Part shown: piece by piece, positions 44,962 through 56,628 of the stretch
Position numbering within the stretch: the stretch's first letter is position 1
Layout of the letters: each line of letters opens with the position of its first letter
Source: Raphanus sativus
Taxonomy: Eukaryota; Streptophyta; Magnoliopsida; Brassicales; Brassicaceae
Direction of reading: 5' to 3'
DNA: 64,000 nt
Assembly (NCBI RefSeq): GCF_000801105.2
Contig: NC_079514.1
Span: 14,672,293-14,736,292 of the forward strand
The notes under the pieces: generated by a model
Databases searched by the model: none
What the model saw: only the letters and a program-made list of their open reading frames with translations
What the model was told of the DNA's origin: nothing
Position numbers and translations under genes: made by a program

Positions 44962-47733
44962 TGTCATGTCCCTGATCCTGGATATGATCCTTAGGATCGA
45001 CCATGGTACAAGGAGATGCACCAGTCAGCTCATGTGACCTAAACACAAGGGTATCATGGCCTGGAAGTAAGGTTAAGGGCATCAGGAAGCTAAGATATAG
45101 CTAAACCAAGAAGGAGACAAGTATAAAGGAGCTGTACAAAGTGTATGGCAGCTGGGCGATGCAGTGAGTAAGCTCGACTAGCTAGATGAAGTGTAGTGCA
45201 GCTCAGTGTAGCTCACTGAAGAGTGTGTCAGCTCCCTGAGCTGGATGAACTAGCTCACTCAGCTAGGTCAGCTGGGGATCAGCTCAACTCAGCTAGACTG
45301 AGTGTTCAAGTCTTGGGCAGTTGGGCCAGGTCCGGACAGTGGTCGGACCATGTGGACCACCCGGGTGTGCCGGTGAGCCGGTGGGCACTTGTGGTTGAAC
45401 CAGAGGCTTGGGCAACCAGCCTAGGCTTGTGTGTGACGTGTCTAGAGGTAGTTATTGATGTCAAGGACGTCTGGTAACTGCCATAGGCGAATGGGTGCAA
45501 TCTGTACCATTGATTAAATCAATGGACAGAATTAATACCGAAAAGGTGCAACCCTTAGAAAGGTAACTGCCCATTCTTCTATATAAGGAAGGCAAGTCCG
45601 TGCCTTTGCAGGCACGTCAGGGCTTCATTCTTCTTCCTGAAACACAAAGAAAAACCAGAGAAAACAGAGAGAAAGTCGGATGACAACATCCAACCCCAAG
45701 AGTGGGATGAAGGCAGCAAAGAGGCAGTTTTGATGGCAATCAAGAGGGGAGTTGAAAACGACCCTCTGGTGTGTTTTGATTCTGGTTTGCCACGCCACAG
45801 GCTTCCTCTACATCCTTACTACACATCCAAATAGCCAGGGAAGAAGGGAGATGACCGGATGTCACTCTCAAAGTCCAAGAGCAGCCTTAAGGGCAGTGGT
45901 GTGTAGAAAGGCAGTTTCATGGGATCTGAAGTGAGAAGTGATGGACGACCCTTGGGTGGTGTTTGATCATGGATGAACACACCCTAGGCTTCCTCTGTGT
46001 CTTAGGGACACACGCAAATGGTCAGAAGAGAATGGAGAAGGCCGGACTCCACTCCCAAAGGCATGTACAACCTTGAAGGTGGATGCAGTGCAGAAACTGT
46101 TTCATGGAAGTTCCATGAAATGGATGATGGGTGCGACCCATGGTTGGATCTTGTCAATACTGGAAGTATATGATAAGGCATGATAGAGGCGTGCAATGGA
46201 GGAGCATGGCCAGACATGATACAGGAAGCACAAGATCTAGTAAGATCAAGTCTAAGGTAATATGTACATATGATTACTTTGTGGTTTATGTTGGTGTCTC
46301 TTGAGGTGCATATGAGGCCAAGTATGGCACGCCCTTGGAGAGCATATATTGTGATGTATTGTAGGGATACAGGGCCCTGGAGAAAGGGGCGGATCATAGT
46401 TGAACTAATTCATCCATATGGGATGGTAATTAGATGCTATACAGCAACTAGTGATTCATGGTGGTTCATGAGTGAACCTGATCTATGGTTTTGCATTACC
46501 AATGGCTTCAGGCCGTGGCAATGAGGTAATGGAATCATATGGTATGATAGGTATCGACCTTGGGTTGGTACAAGATTGGCTGAGAGCCATGAAGAAGAGC
46601 AAGACTGACCAGGTTCATTGGGACATGGTTCCATGGCCGGTTAGGTATTTGTGAAGACTCATCAGTTCTGAGTCATGTGGGGTGGTTGGTTGATTGACTC
46701 AGGAACTGGTGGGCATTGTTAATCTTGTTCTATGATGTTCAGACATGGAGGTACTGAACCAAGGAGTGGCCGATTCAGAGAAATCTCTCCATGGCCTTAG
46801 TTGGGCAGGTAAGTGGAGATCTGATAGTTCCATAAGGAATTGTTAGGATCCGACTTCAAATATCTCTTAATGGGTATTTATCATGAATTATCATGGTGAA
46901 AGATTAGTTTTATCTCATTGATTTAGAGGTGGTCAGTTATGGCCATATGGGCTGTTCATGGGCGAGATCAGTATGATCGAGGCCAGTTCTGAGAAATCTG
47001 ACTTGACCATTCTCTTAGTTATGAATTATCATGATTTATCATGAATTTTAATTAGTTTTTGGAGCATGTTTGCTTGAGGTTGATTTTGCAGCTGAAGACT
47101 TCCCAAAGGTACTTGGTTTGTGGGGATGGTTGGTTGAATGACTAAGTACCTAAGGGGAGAGTTTATACAGGTATAATGAGGAGTTGGACGAGTGGATGGG
47201 GAGCTAGGCAAAGCTACCTCGCAGCTCGATCAGCTGGAAGAGAGTTGGAAACCTCAAGTGAAGTGGTTCAGTTCAGCTAGCTGAATGAGCTAGCTAGACA
47301 GCTAAGGCAGCTGAAACAAAGAGCTATCAAGCTCCGTGGATGCGGCAAAGGTATGATCTAGCAATATTGCATAGATCTAGATAGAATGGTTAGGGGAATG
47401 GAACCTCAGTTATTGTATGACTTGTATTAGGTTCAGGATCAACCTTGAAGCTGGTAGTAGTTGTGTCTACTGATCATGGCTAAGGTGATTCGACCTGACG
47501 AGTGTTAGATTGGTTTTAGACCAATGGTTGATAGATAATATTCCGCTGTGCATAAGTTGAAAGGATCTAAGCTAGGGAATGACTAAGGTAGTCTTAAGCT
47601 AAGGTCCAAGATAGACTTCGCCTTTAGGCGAAAGTACAGATAAAGATCGAAAAATTGAGTGGTTCGGTCAGGGTATGGACCGAGCGACGTGAGGCATCGA
47701 CCGCGGCCTAGCCGGCCGGGTTCGGGTCTTACA
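44962..47733 (+). repeat. 3' LTR of the gypsy element, 2,772 bp
   Basis: Same length and sequence as the 5' LTR apart from scattered substitutions. Examples: 45105 c for t, 45265 a for g, 45302 g for a, 45683 a for g, 46069 a for g, 47401 g for t, 47449 a for g, 47707 c for t. It is followed directly by the target duplication catgt. Confidence 0.95.
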
Positions 47734-49279
47734 CATGTGACTTCTTGTGCAGCAACAGTAAAGGCTATATACTTTGCTTCAGTCAAAGATCTTGAGACTG
47801 TATATTGTCTCTTCGCGGACCACGATATCAGGTTGGAGCTAAGCATTATACAGAAATTTGTTGTTGATCGTATAGTCTCTCTACATCTGGTCAAATCATT
47901 GTCACAGAAGGTGGAGAGCATGAGATTAGGATCCTTCTTGATGTATAAACCCAAGGTTGTTATTCCCTTTAAATATCGAAGTATCCTTTTCAGCAAACTA
48001 AAATCTATCATTGTCAGAAGATGCATTCGTTGGCAGACAAAATTCACCACAAATTAACTGAATGTTCATGCGTGTGAATAGTGATATACTAAAGCTTCCT
48101 GCAAGGCTTCAGAAGTAGGTAGGTTCAGGAAATGGTCCATAGTTGAAGTTCTCTAAATGTTGAGTCAGACGGGTTAGCATTGGGTTCCAATCCATCATAA
48201 TAGCTTGATATAAGATATATGTCGTGTATTCTGCTTGATGCATAAACATTTCCCCTTCATGAGACTCAATTTCAATGCTTAAGAACCGTTGTTGTGTGCC
48301 TAGATCTTTCATAGAGAACCGAGAGTTTAACGTATTTAACATTTCTTAAACTAAAGTTTCATGACTTCTTATTAGGAGAATAACATCAACATAAAGTAGC
48401 ATCACCAGAGTCTTGTCTTTGTGGTGGTATGTGAACATAAAAGGTTCTTACGTACTGCACGAGAACCCAAAGTCAATGAGAAAGTTATGGAAGGTATAAA
48501 ACCAGGGTATCGGCGCCTGCTTAAGGCCATATAAGCTTTGGTTAATTTGCAGACATAGTTAGGTTTTTGTGGATCAACGAACTTTGTGGCTGATACATGT
48601 AAACTGGCTCGTTCAAATCACCATGAAGAAAGGCACTCGAGACATCAAACTGCTTAATAAACCATCCTTTAGTTATCACCACTTCAAGGACCAGCCTAAT
48701 GGTTGCTGTTCGAACCACTTTTGTAGTGTTGTTGAAGAATCCTATGATTGCAGTGTCCCAAACGAAGATGCCATACTATTTCCAAAGGTGAGAAATTGTG
48801 GTTGAATAAGTGAGCTTCAACTGGAGAATCATTGAACATGTAGAAACCTTATTGCGAGGCCCTTTTGTCACCACTTTCTGCTTGTGCAAATCAATCACAT
48901 AAACATTTTGTGAGTTAAAAAAATCCCACATGGGAAGTCATCACCGAGCTTTGAAACCATGAGAGATTTCTTAATAGACGGACAAACAAGAACCTTTTTG
49001 AGAGAGATATTACCTATCTGAGAGGAGAGAGTGGTGGAGCCGACATGAGTAATAGGGAGATAAGCATTACGATGGGTGATAGAAAGTATGTTTCAGCATT
49101 TGACATGTCAGAGCTTCGGGACGGATTGCAAAGATTTGATCGTCATTATTGGAGCCTCATGCTTGGTCAAACTTTGCTACAAAATTGGAGAGGATAAAGA
49201 CTCTGCAAATATGCTTCCCGAAATTCTAAATCATTCATATTTCACGAACGCAAAATCAGATTTCAGATTTTTTAGCTAG

Positions 49280-50340
49280 GACTTCGGATATTTTTCCATA
49301 GAAAACAGTTGTTTTATTTTGATCTTGCTATCTTTACCACCTCAGATTTAAATAATAGAATAGTCGTTCGTCGTAAATAAAAAATAAAAAATAATGCAAC
49401 TTTTTTTCGAAAAAAAGAAAGAAAAAAGGATAATCATGTAACGCTTGCGCATTTTTATTCCGGATGTTTGGAGAGATTAGAAGCCAAAGGCAAGTTTCTA
49501 AACTTTCATGGTCTTCCCTTTCAAGGAAACAAAATATTAGATATTATTTTGCCCAAATTAACGAATACTATGAATAAATTGAATCAAGAAAAAAATTAAC
49601 ACTAAAAGCAAGATGTAATTTTCAGGGACATCTAAGTGTTTTTTCTTGTTGCTTTTATTTCCAAATGGTCTCATGAGGTGAGTGGATAGAAGAGTTTGTA
49701 AAAGAGCTGTCTCCACGTGAGGTGATTCTTTTTTTATTTCTTCACGTTCTTCCCCATTTCCACATATATCTGTTAATTCGATGGTAACATTCTTGATTTA
49801 ACAGTATAAATAACTCAAATTGTTATTTTTATCAAGTTTCAAGACATATTTTAGTTAGTTATCCATGACAGCCCCATTCTTATAACTGTAATCCCACTAC
49901 CATTCTATTCATTCATCTATCGACAGAGATAGTACAAAATCGCCAACCAATCACTACGATAAACAATATTTTAATCTAACCTAAGCTAATCTAGTCTAAG
50001 CTAATCTAATCTAATCTAGTCACAACGTTAGACAATATTTTAAACCACGCTCCTCTCTTTTCTTACAATGTATTCATATAATTAATTCTGTAATTCTGTG
50101 ATTATTATTACTATAATTAATTCTGTGTTTTTTTTTGTAACTGAATTAATTCTGTGATTTGAAAGACGACGAAGGGTTGCTCAAAAAGAAAACAAAGACG
50201 ACGAAGGAATAGTTTCAGGAACTTAGTATTTAATAAGGAAATTTGAGATTATAATAAAATAATCCTTTTATTTAGCATTGATCCGGGTTTAACCCTTTTA
50301 TTTAGCAAAAAATAAAATAAAATAATTATATTTCAATTAA
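49280..50340. other. Intergenic, AT-rich, with a short (CTAAT)-type repeat
   Basis: Nothing coding seen. Degenerate repeats of ctaatctaa/taagctaat lie at about 49975-50020. Confidence 0.45.
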
Positions 50341-50545
50341 CCGGTGGTGGTGGTCTAGTGGCGCTTGAGAGAATTGAGAAACCCAATAAGGCGAACCCGG
50401 GTTCAAACCCCACCGGCCACACGGATATGAGTTATTGCTTTCGAATCATTTGAATGCCGAGGAGAGGGTCTATCCGTGGACTGTACCTCCACCCGGGAGT
50501 TAGACTTGTGTCATTATTGACCCAGGTTTAACCATTTTATTTAGC
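50341..50545 (+). mobile_element. tRNA-derived SINE
   Basis: It has a Pol III promoter: an A box (tggtctagtgg, 50351-50361) and a B box (ggttcaaaccc, 50400-50410), with tRNA-like head sequence. A body of about 110 bp unrelated to tRNA follows, then an A-rich tail (agcaaaaaaaaaaa, around 50540). It codes for nothing and would need LINE proteins to move. A second copy of its tail sequence lies just before it, at 50277-50330. Confidence 0.8.
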
Positions 50546-51337
50546 AAAAAAAAAAATAACTATATTTCAACCACTAATCATATCATTTCCTCTCTCTTTC
50601 TATCCTCTTGTCAAATTAATCTTATTTACTTTTCCTCAAAAGAAAAGAGTGAATTTGCTTAAAATTCTAAAAAAAAATTGGATATTAGGGATTTGCCATA
50701 GGAAGAGGGGAAAATAGTAGTGATGGAAGGAAGAAAATTTGAAGGATTTAGTGTGTGGAATGTAAATATGGTGAGTTTAATGGGCAGGGAGTGCAATTAT
50801 TCAAAAGAAAAAAAGTCAGGCGCCAGATTTCGACGCATTCGGCATATTAAGGGATGAAAAGAGATGACGTGCCAAGTTATGGTACATGTTTTTTCTCTTT
50901 ATTTAGGTCAAGGCCGCGTTCAACACGTGCTCTCTCTAAAATGTAATTTTTTGGTAAAACTCTAAAATGCAATTTGTTAACAAACTTGGTATTAATCAAC
51001 TCCATGACCAGTTAAATCCCTTTATCCACATACGTCCTGTATATAGTAGACATCTTGTGAGCCACCGTAATATCCGTTTTTTGACAAAAAGTAATATCCA
51101 AATTATTTGGTAGTAGGTCTGGGTTTTCTGTAAATCCTTTTGCAATAAACCATATAATAATTTACTTGTACTCAGAATTAAAAATATGAGTTACGCATGA
51201 TTTTGTCGACTATGTTTTCTCTGTAGAAACTTATGACTCGGACAATGCAAGAGTAGTGTGAAATATGGTCAAATGGAGGTTTCTAAGTGAGTCATTTATG
51301 TTAAAAATGATAAATACTTAAAAATGATAAATACATA
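50546..51337. other. Intergenic sequence, nothing recognised
   Basis: AT-rich DNA without coding sequence or assignable repeats, between the SINE and the Emigrant-like MITE. Confidence 0.45.
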
Positions 51338-51532
51338 CAATATAATCTCTTTAAATTAATACTCTATAAATTAATATATACTAAAAACCTCTATAAAATA
51401 ATATAATTTTATAGTTTCAAACTGAATTTTTGGTTCATTTAGTATATCGATAAATTAATAATCTCTATAAATTAATAAAAAATTATAGTTTTGGTGTAAT
51501 CCCAACATTATTAATTTATAGAGGTTTCATTC
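51338..51532. mobile_element. Emigrant-like MITE (pogo/mariner group)
   Basis: The right end, read inverted, is gaatgaaacctctataaatt followed by aataatgttggg, close to the Arabidopsis Emigrant terminus. The left end is caatataatctctttaaatt, a diverged copy of the same. TA dinucleotides flank both ends (51336-51337 and 51533-51534). At 195 bp it is shorter than full-length Emigrant. No coding sequence. Confidence 0.75.
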
Positions 51533-52737
51533 TATCAAAAAAATAAACGAAGATCTCACATTTTTTTTAAACTCACGAGAGATTCGTAGTAAACTTGTTA
51601 TAGTTTTATTTTTCATTATGTTATTAATCAAGTCTTATAATTTAAACAAAACCATACAATTAAACTATAGCAAAATAAGACTATTATACTGTTTTTACCA
51701 AAAAAAAGACTATTATACTGATAAGTGAGCTAATTTGATCGTTTGGACTCTAGAGTCTTATCACCGGTCAGATATGAAAAGTAATAGTCGACTAAACAAA
51801 ATTTGAAATCGAATACCGTCGATATGGAAATGAAACTAGTTGAACATAATCTGGTTTTCGATTTGATGATATGATTATGAACTGAGCCTAAAGTTTATTA
51901 AATAAATAAATAACAGTTTAATTATTTATTTGTTTAAAAATTAATTACAAAGAGCAAATATAATTGAGTTATCAACTTACAATTTGTAAAGTGTCTTTGA
52001 ATGTATCTAGTCGACCGAATCGAGTCAAAAATCAGACAAGAACAAACGTATGTGAATATGGAAAAGTAGGTATAATAAGTTTTTGACTAAACACGTTTGA
52101 GAGGACTCAAAAATCACCCAAACCGGTCTGATATATAATTATAAGAGGTATGGGAAAAATATGGATACTTCATTTGGCCACCTTGGAAAAATGATCCATA
52201 TTTATGTGCTGCATCTTTTTTTTTCAAATTAGTCTAGATTTTTTTATAGATCCGAAATTTTTAAATTGATAAAAAAGAAACAAAAACAAGCAAGAGAAAC
52301 ACTTCCACAAAAAATTTCTCATGCGAAAAAATCATTATGGATATTCTCTCATTTAAATATTTAATCAATATTTAAATTACCTATAATTTTAAAAAATAAA
52401 TATTTTAATATCCTTCACTTTTAAAAAAACCATCTATTCAAATATCTTAATATAATTTCATCAGTTAAATTATTCAAATAATAAGTTGCAAAATGCTTTA
52501 AATCTAGCTACAACATTAACTAACAAAATTTAATTTAATTTAAACTATTAAATAATGAAATTAATCATGAATAAATTTACAGTAAAATAATTAAGTTAAA
52601 TTTTAATTATTTATAAGTTACATATGAAAACAATTTATTTTGAAAATTTTCATATAAATAAAAATTTCTGTAAAAACTCCATGAAATAATTATATGTATC
52701 GGCTGCAACACAAGATTTTTTTGTTTGTTCAACACAC
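51533..52737. other. Intergenic sequence, nothing recognised
   Basis: AT-rich DNA without coding sequence, upstream of the LINE insertion. Confidence 0.45.
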
Positions 52738-52753
52738 AAGATATATATATCAG

Positions 52754-54062
52754 TCTGCGAGAGGATGTTCAACACACAAGATATATATAAGAATCTTGGA
52801 GAGGATGTGTAACGCCTTTCTATGGAGAGGTGCGCCACAGTCTGCGAGAAGAGCCAAAGTGTGCTGGGAGACAGTGTGCACTCCGAAAGCGGAAGGAGGT
52901 TTGGGCCTTAAGAGGTTGGCGGACTGGAGTCAGGTTCTTGCTCTGAAGTTAATTTGGCTACTTTTTGCAGCTGGAGGCTCTTTATGAGTTTCTTGGATTC
53001 GAAGAAACAGAATCGGTTCCGACAATTTCTGGGAGCTTAACCCTCGTCAGGGGGATAGCTGGATATGGAAACAGCTTTGCAAACTGCATTCTTTTGCACG
53101 ACCTTTTGTGGTTTGCGAGATTGGCACAAGAAGCAATGCGAGTTTTTGGTATGATAATTGGACGGAACTGGGACCTCTGATTCATCTAACTGGTGAGAGA
53201 GGGCCTGCAGTCTCAGGTATGCACAAAGACGCAATGGTGGCTGATGCTTTAAGAAATGGAGATTGGTGGTTAAGTGCTTCGCGAAGCAGAAACGCCATCA
53301 TCTCGTTATTGAAGCAGTGTTTGCCACCGGCCACTCCAATAGTGCAGTCATCAACTGATGATAGATACCTATGGAAAATGGGAAACGAGTCTCCCACGGA
53401 TCAGTTCTCTACTGCAAAAACTTGGAATGTTCTTCACCCTCCTAGTCCTCCGGTGTACTGGCACGCGCAAGTTTGGTTCAAAGGTAGAGTTCCTAAACAT
53501 GCCTTTATTTCTTGGCTTGTGGCATGGAACAGATTAACCACTAGAGATAGAATGAGGAGTTGGGGTATAAACATTTCTCCAAGCTGTTTGCTCTGTTCTG
53601 GATTTGATGAATGCATGCAGCATCTCTTTTTTGAGTGCTCTTACAGTGCTGAGGTCTGGAGCTTCTTCTGCTCTCGACTAAGTCTGAATCCGCCTGCTCC
53701 ATTTGAAGAATGCCTCCGTTGGCTGAAGACGTCAACAACCGATCCAAACAAGCTCCTTATCATCAAGCTGATTTTCCAAGCAGTTATATATATGCTTTGG
53801 AAAGAGAGAAACTCCATGGCTCACACAAACATCAGTAGACCGACTCAAATTATTATTCAGGAAGTAAAGAAAACTCTGCAGCTCAGATTGGATCCCATCT
53901 CTCACAATATGCGATTGGCCTCTAGTGTCACCCTAACTCCTCTGGGTACTTGGCTTAGTTTTTTTGAGTTTTTTTTGTAGTTTTCTTCAGTTGTAGTTGT
54001 AGTTCCCTCTGTAATTCTGGTTTGGTTTTTATTAATAAAATGGAAATTTAAAGGAAAAAAAA
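52754..54062 (+). mobile_element. 5'-truncated L1-type LINE with zf-RVT tail
   Basis: The 3' end of a plant LINE ORF2 is readable. It starts within the RT-distal region (ERMCNAFLWRGAPQSARRAK, VCWETVCTPKAEGGLGLKRL, near 52799), shifts frame near 52980, then runs as one 290-codon frame (53108-53980). It includes the zf-RVT zinc-binding region (WFKGRVPKHAFISWLVAWNR, C-L-L-C...H-L-F-F-E-C) and ends at a stop at 53978-53980. A 3' UTR and A-rich tail follow (54050-54062). A 16-bp target duplication, aagatatatatatcag, flanks the insert (52738-52753 and 54063-54078). Endonuclease and RT core are missing, as expected of incomplete reverse transcription. Confidence 0.9.
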
Positions 54063-54132
54063 AAGATATATATATCAGATTTTAATACATTTAAAAACAT
54101 GAATGCAAATGTACGTTACACAATAAGTTAAA

Positions 54133-54667
54133 ACTAGATCTTGACCCGCGCGCCCGCGCGGATGTTCATTTTCAGTTTGAAAATTTAATTGATATTTGTT
54201 ATAGGTTTTGAGATATTATATATCTTATATTATATGGTGGTCTAAAAAGTTTAAATGATGAATTACATTAGTTATTTATATCTAAATTGTTGAAAAGATG
54301 TTTTTTTAATCATATAGTTTGTCTTTGAATTTTTGTTAATTTTATATTCATATAAGTAAATAGATTATAAGTAACTATAAATATCCTTGAAATAAGTAAA
54401 CAAAATTACTGATCTATGTATATTGAAATATCCCAAACCTGCATTGGTGAAAATAAGTAAACAAAATTACTGATCTATGTATATTGAAATATGAGTAGGA
54501 CCATTAAAAGAAACACACACATGTCAATATGAGTTTTATGTTTAAAGATGGTTTAGATCACACAAAATAATTATCAAAAGAAAATTAATTAAACCAGTGG
54601 CAAAGAATCGTAAATAATAAGATGAAGTTAGGGTTATTTCCCAAAATTCATTTTTAATAGAATAGAT
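54133..54667 (+). mobile_element. Non-coding repeat with ACTAG start and GC palindrome, second copy
   Basis: It begins actagatcttgacccgcgcg, with the palindrome ccgcgcgcccgcgcgg just inside, and probably ends at tttttaatagaatagattta. A 43-bp block (gaaataagtaaacaaaatta...) is duplicated at about 54389 and 54448. Same architecture as 33967-34988, but shorter. Confidence 0.5.
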
Positions 54668-56600
54668 TTAAATATTTATAAAGCTATTTCAAATACAATA
54701 GTGTATAGTTTGCATGTTGTAAATAATCAATTGTTTAAACTATCGTACGTATTTTTTGCTTCTTATTATATATTTATTTTATTGTATTTGCATTTTGTTA
54801 TTAAACATATTAATATGTTCATAAAAACATATTTGACAATTATTTTTTATTTAATCTATGTTAAATTTTTACCCACCTTTCAAAACTGGATTTTATTTTA
54901 TCAGTATTTTTCTATGTTTATTCATTTTACAAAATATATTATTATATTTACAAAATGAAAGATATGTTAATTTATACATGTAGTATATAGCCTGCTAATG
55001 TTAAACTCCTCTGTCATCATATTATATTTTAAGACAAATATTTTATTTTTATGAAAAAAATTTATCAATTTAATATAATTTTATCATATTAAGTTCAATA
55101 TGATAAAATTAACATGATTAATTGTGATTATATAATAGATTAAAATAAAATAAAATATATTATTTTTCCTTTTATAAAAGACAACATAGTATATTAATGA
55201 ATAATAATATTTCAAACTAATTACGGAATTAGATAAAATAATTTATATATAATTTTGAAAATTAAGATCTTGTTAAGATCTTCTTAATATATTTTCGAAA
55301 TTTAAAATATATATATTTAAATTTTAAATGAAAAGATATCAATATGTGTATGTTAACCAATCCTGATTTTTAGGATTAATATATTAGAAATGATATATTA
55401 TTGAACCATATGTTTAGTAATTAATGAATGGTAAGTCATTTCTAGTTGAGAGTCCATTTTTTAAAATATCACACATGAATCAAGGTTGTGACTTCTGTTT
55501 TAATATAATAGATTGTTAGAATAGACAATTCTCTATCTTTTTACTTTAGGCTCCAATGGTTTCTTAAAAAAAGTTACTCGGTTTTTATTTTTTCAAAACA
55601 AAAATATGAAGTTGATATTTCTGATTAAAACTTTAAGATAACGATCCAGTACCATTTAATACCAAAATGGACGGTTCTCATGTCAATTTAGTCGTTTTAT
55701 TTTATGAAAGGGAAAAAACACGATAACAGCTAAAGCAAACCTCAAAAATCGAGGTCTTAACACAACTGAAAATGATTTGTTTTAAACTTGTTATAAAAGT
55801 GCATTTGATGTAATAAAGAAACAAAAATAAAAATAAAAGATTGGACAAAAGAGGTCATGTACACGAAGGAGAAAGAGAGGGACAAGGAGAGATGGAGAAA
55901 GAAAGACGTAAGTATATTAAATTGTGCCTACACCTTTCATTTTCCGCAAGCAAGAATCATAATCTTCGTTGCAGTTTTCTCACCAATACATCATCATACA
56001 TCTGTTAGGCTCACGTCCTTTTCCTTTCCTCCTTTTATAATTTTCTCCTTTCTTTTTTCGTGTAATTTCTCATCACGTTATATGCTACAAGCCTATGATG
56101 CTATACAAACATGTCTACGTTGGGGTTTAATGGGCTTAACAGTTTAATGCTATAAAATAATGGGCTGAACTACATGAACTGTAGGCCCATTAGGGGAACG
56201 ACTGCGTCTTTCATCTAAGAAAGCGCGCTTTACGTTAGGTGTCGGTGACGGCGACTTTCGTCCGCTTTTTCTTTAAACCGAAGCAACGGGTTTCGATCCG
56301 TACAAATAAAACCAACGGTTGCGATTACGCGACGAGGAAGTTGACTTATGAGTTACGACCGGTAAGTCTTATAATAGACTAGTATATACAATCTCAGCCG
56401 TCCATCTTTAGATCAACGGTTACTGTAAAACGAATCTATTTAAAAAAAAAAAGAAGAAAACGATCGTCGTCTCCAAAATTGACTCAACTCTGTTGCTAGA
56501 TCTTCAATCGTCGTCTCCGATTCTTCAGGCGTAATCCTTTGGACCGATATCTTTTTGATTGGAGACTATTTGATTACGAATTTAGGGATCTGTAGTTTTT
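54668..56600. other. Intergenic region upstream of SUC3
   Basis: AT-rich to about 55850 without coding sequence. A possible further repeat end, tttaatataatagattg, lies at 55500. From about 56150 the composition rises, and the SUC3 promoter and leader follow. Confidence 0.45.
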
Positions 56601-56618
56601 GGGGGGGGGGGGGGGGGG
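56601..56618 (+). repeat. Homopolymer G18 in the SUC3 leader
   Basis: Eighteen consecutive G residues end 10 bp before the SUC3 start codon (56629). On the transcript this would be a G-quadruplex-capable run next to the initiation site. The exact length could be a sequencing artefact. Confidence 0.9.
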
Positions 56619-56628
56619 ACGGCGAGAT

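Larger units (their letters stand above)
39822..47733 (+). mobile_element. Young Ty3/gypsy retrotransposon derivative lacking most of pol
   Basis: Complete by structure: a 5' LTR, a primer-binding site for initiator tRNA-Met (tggtatcagagc, 42597-42608), an internal region, a polypurine tract (agtgggggagac, 44949-44960) and a 3' LTR. The target duplication catgt is perfect (39817-39821 and 47734-47738). The 2,368-bp interior keeps a piece of gag (MRTKYFSGSMDPFEAAEWR, near 43005), the aspartic protease motif VLSDTGATHRF (43780-43813), a downstream protease-RT linker (43923-44165) and the first part of reverse transcriptase (...GIPPDRADPFIIELEPGTAP), then breaks. RT core, RNase H and integrase are absent, so the copy must have been mobilised by proteins from a relative. 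Confidence 0.93.
39515..49085 (-). mobile_element. Decayed Ty1/copia retrotransposon, interrupted by a gypsy element
   Basis: Read on the minus strand from about 49085: protease/GAG-pre-integrase sequence (LPITHVGSTTLSSQIGNISL, then VLVCPSIKKSL; 49080-48830), a jump past most of the integrase, reverse transcriptase pieces (ATIRLVLEVVITKGW, QFDVSSAFLHGDL, KLTKA, a degraded YVDD, FSMKDLGTQQRFLSIEI; 48740-48250), and RNase H (LRYLKGITTLGLYI, SNLISWSAKRQYTVSRS; 48050-47739). The gypsy element interrupts RNase H, whose end continues at 39816 down to the stop at 39515-39517 (LADIFTKTV near 39617). Frameshifts and stops are frequent, so it is long dead. LTRs could not be delimited. Confidence 0.85.

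Noticed and set aside
40083..47211. Several 60-131 codon frames repeated identically at 40083-42071 and 45223-47211
   Set aside because: They lie within the two LTRs, are duplicated with them, and show no domain or codon structure.
55857..56147. Plus-strand 96-codon frame upstream of SUC3
   Set aside because: Lys/Glu/Arg-rich start followed by random hydrophobic sequence; no homology recognised, and it fits leader or intergenic DNA.
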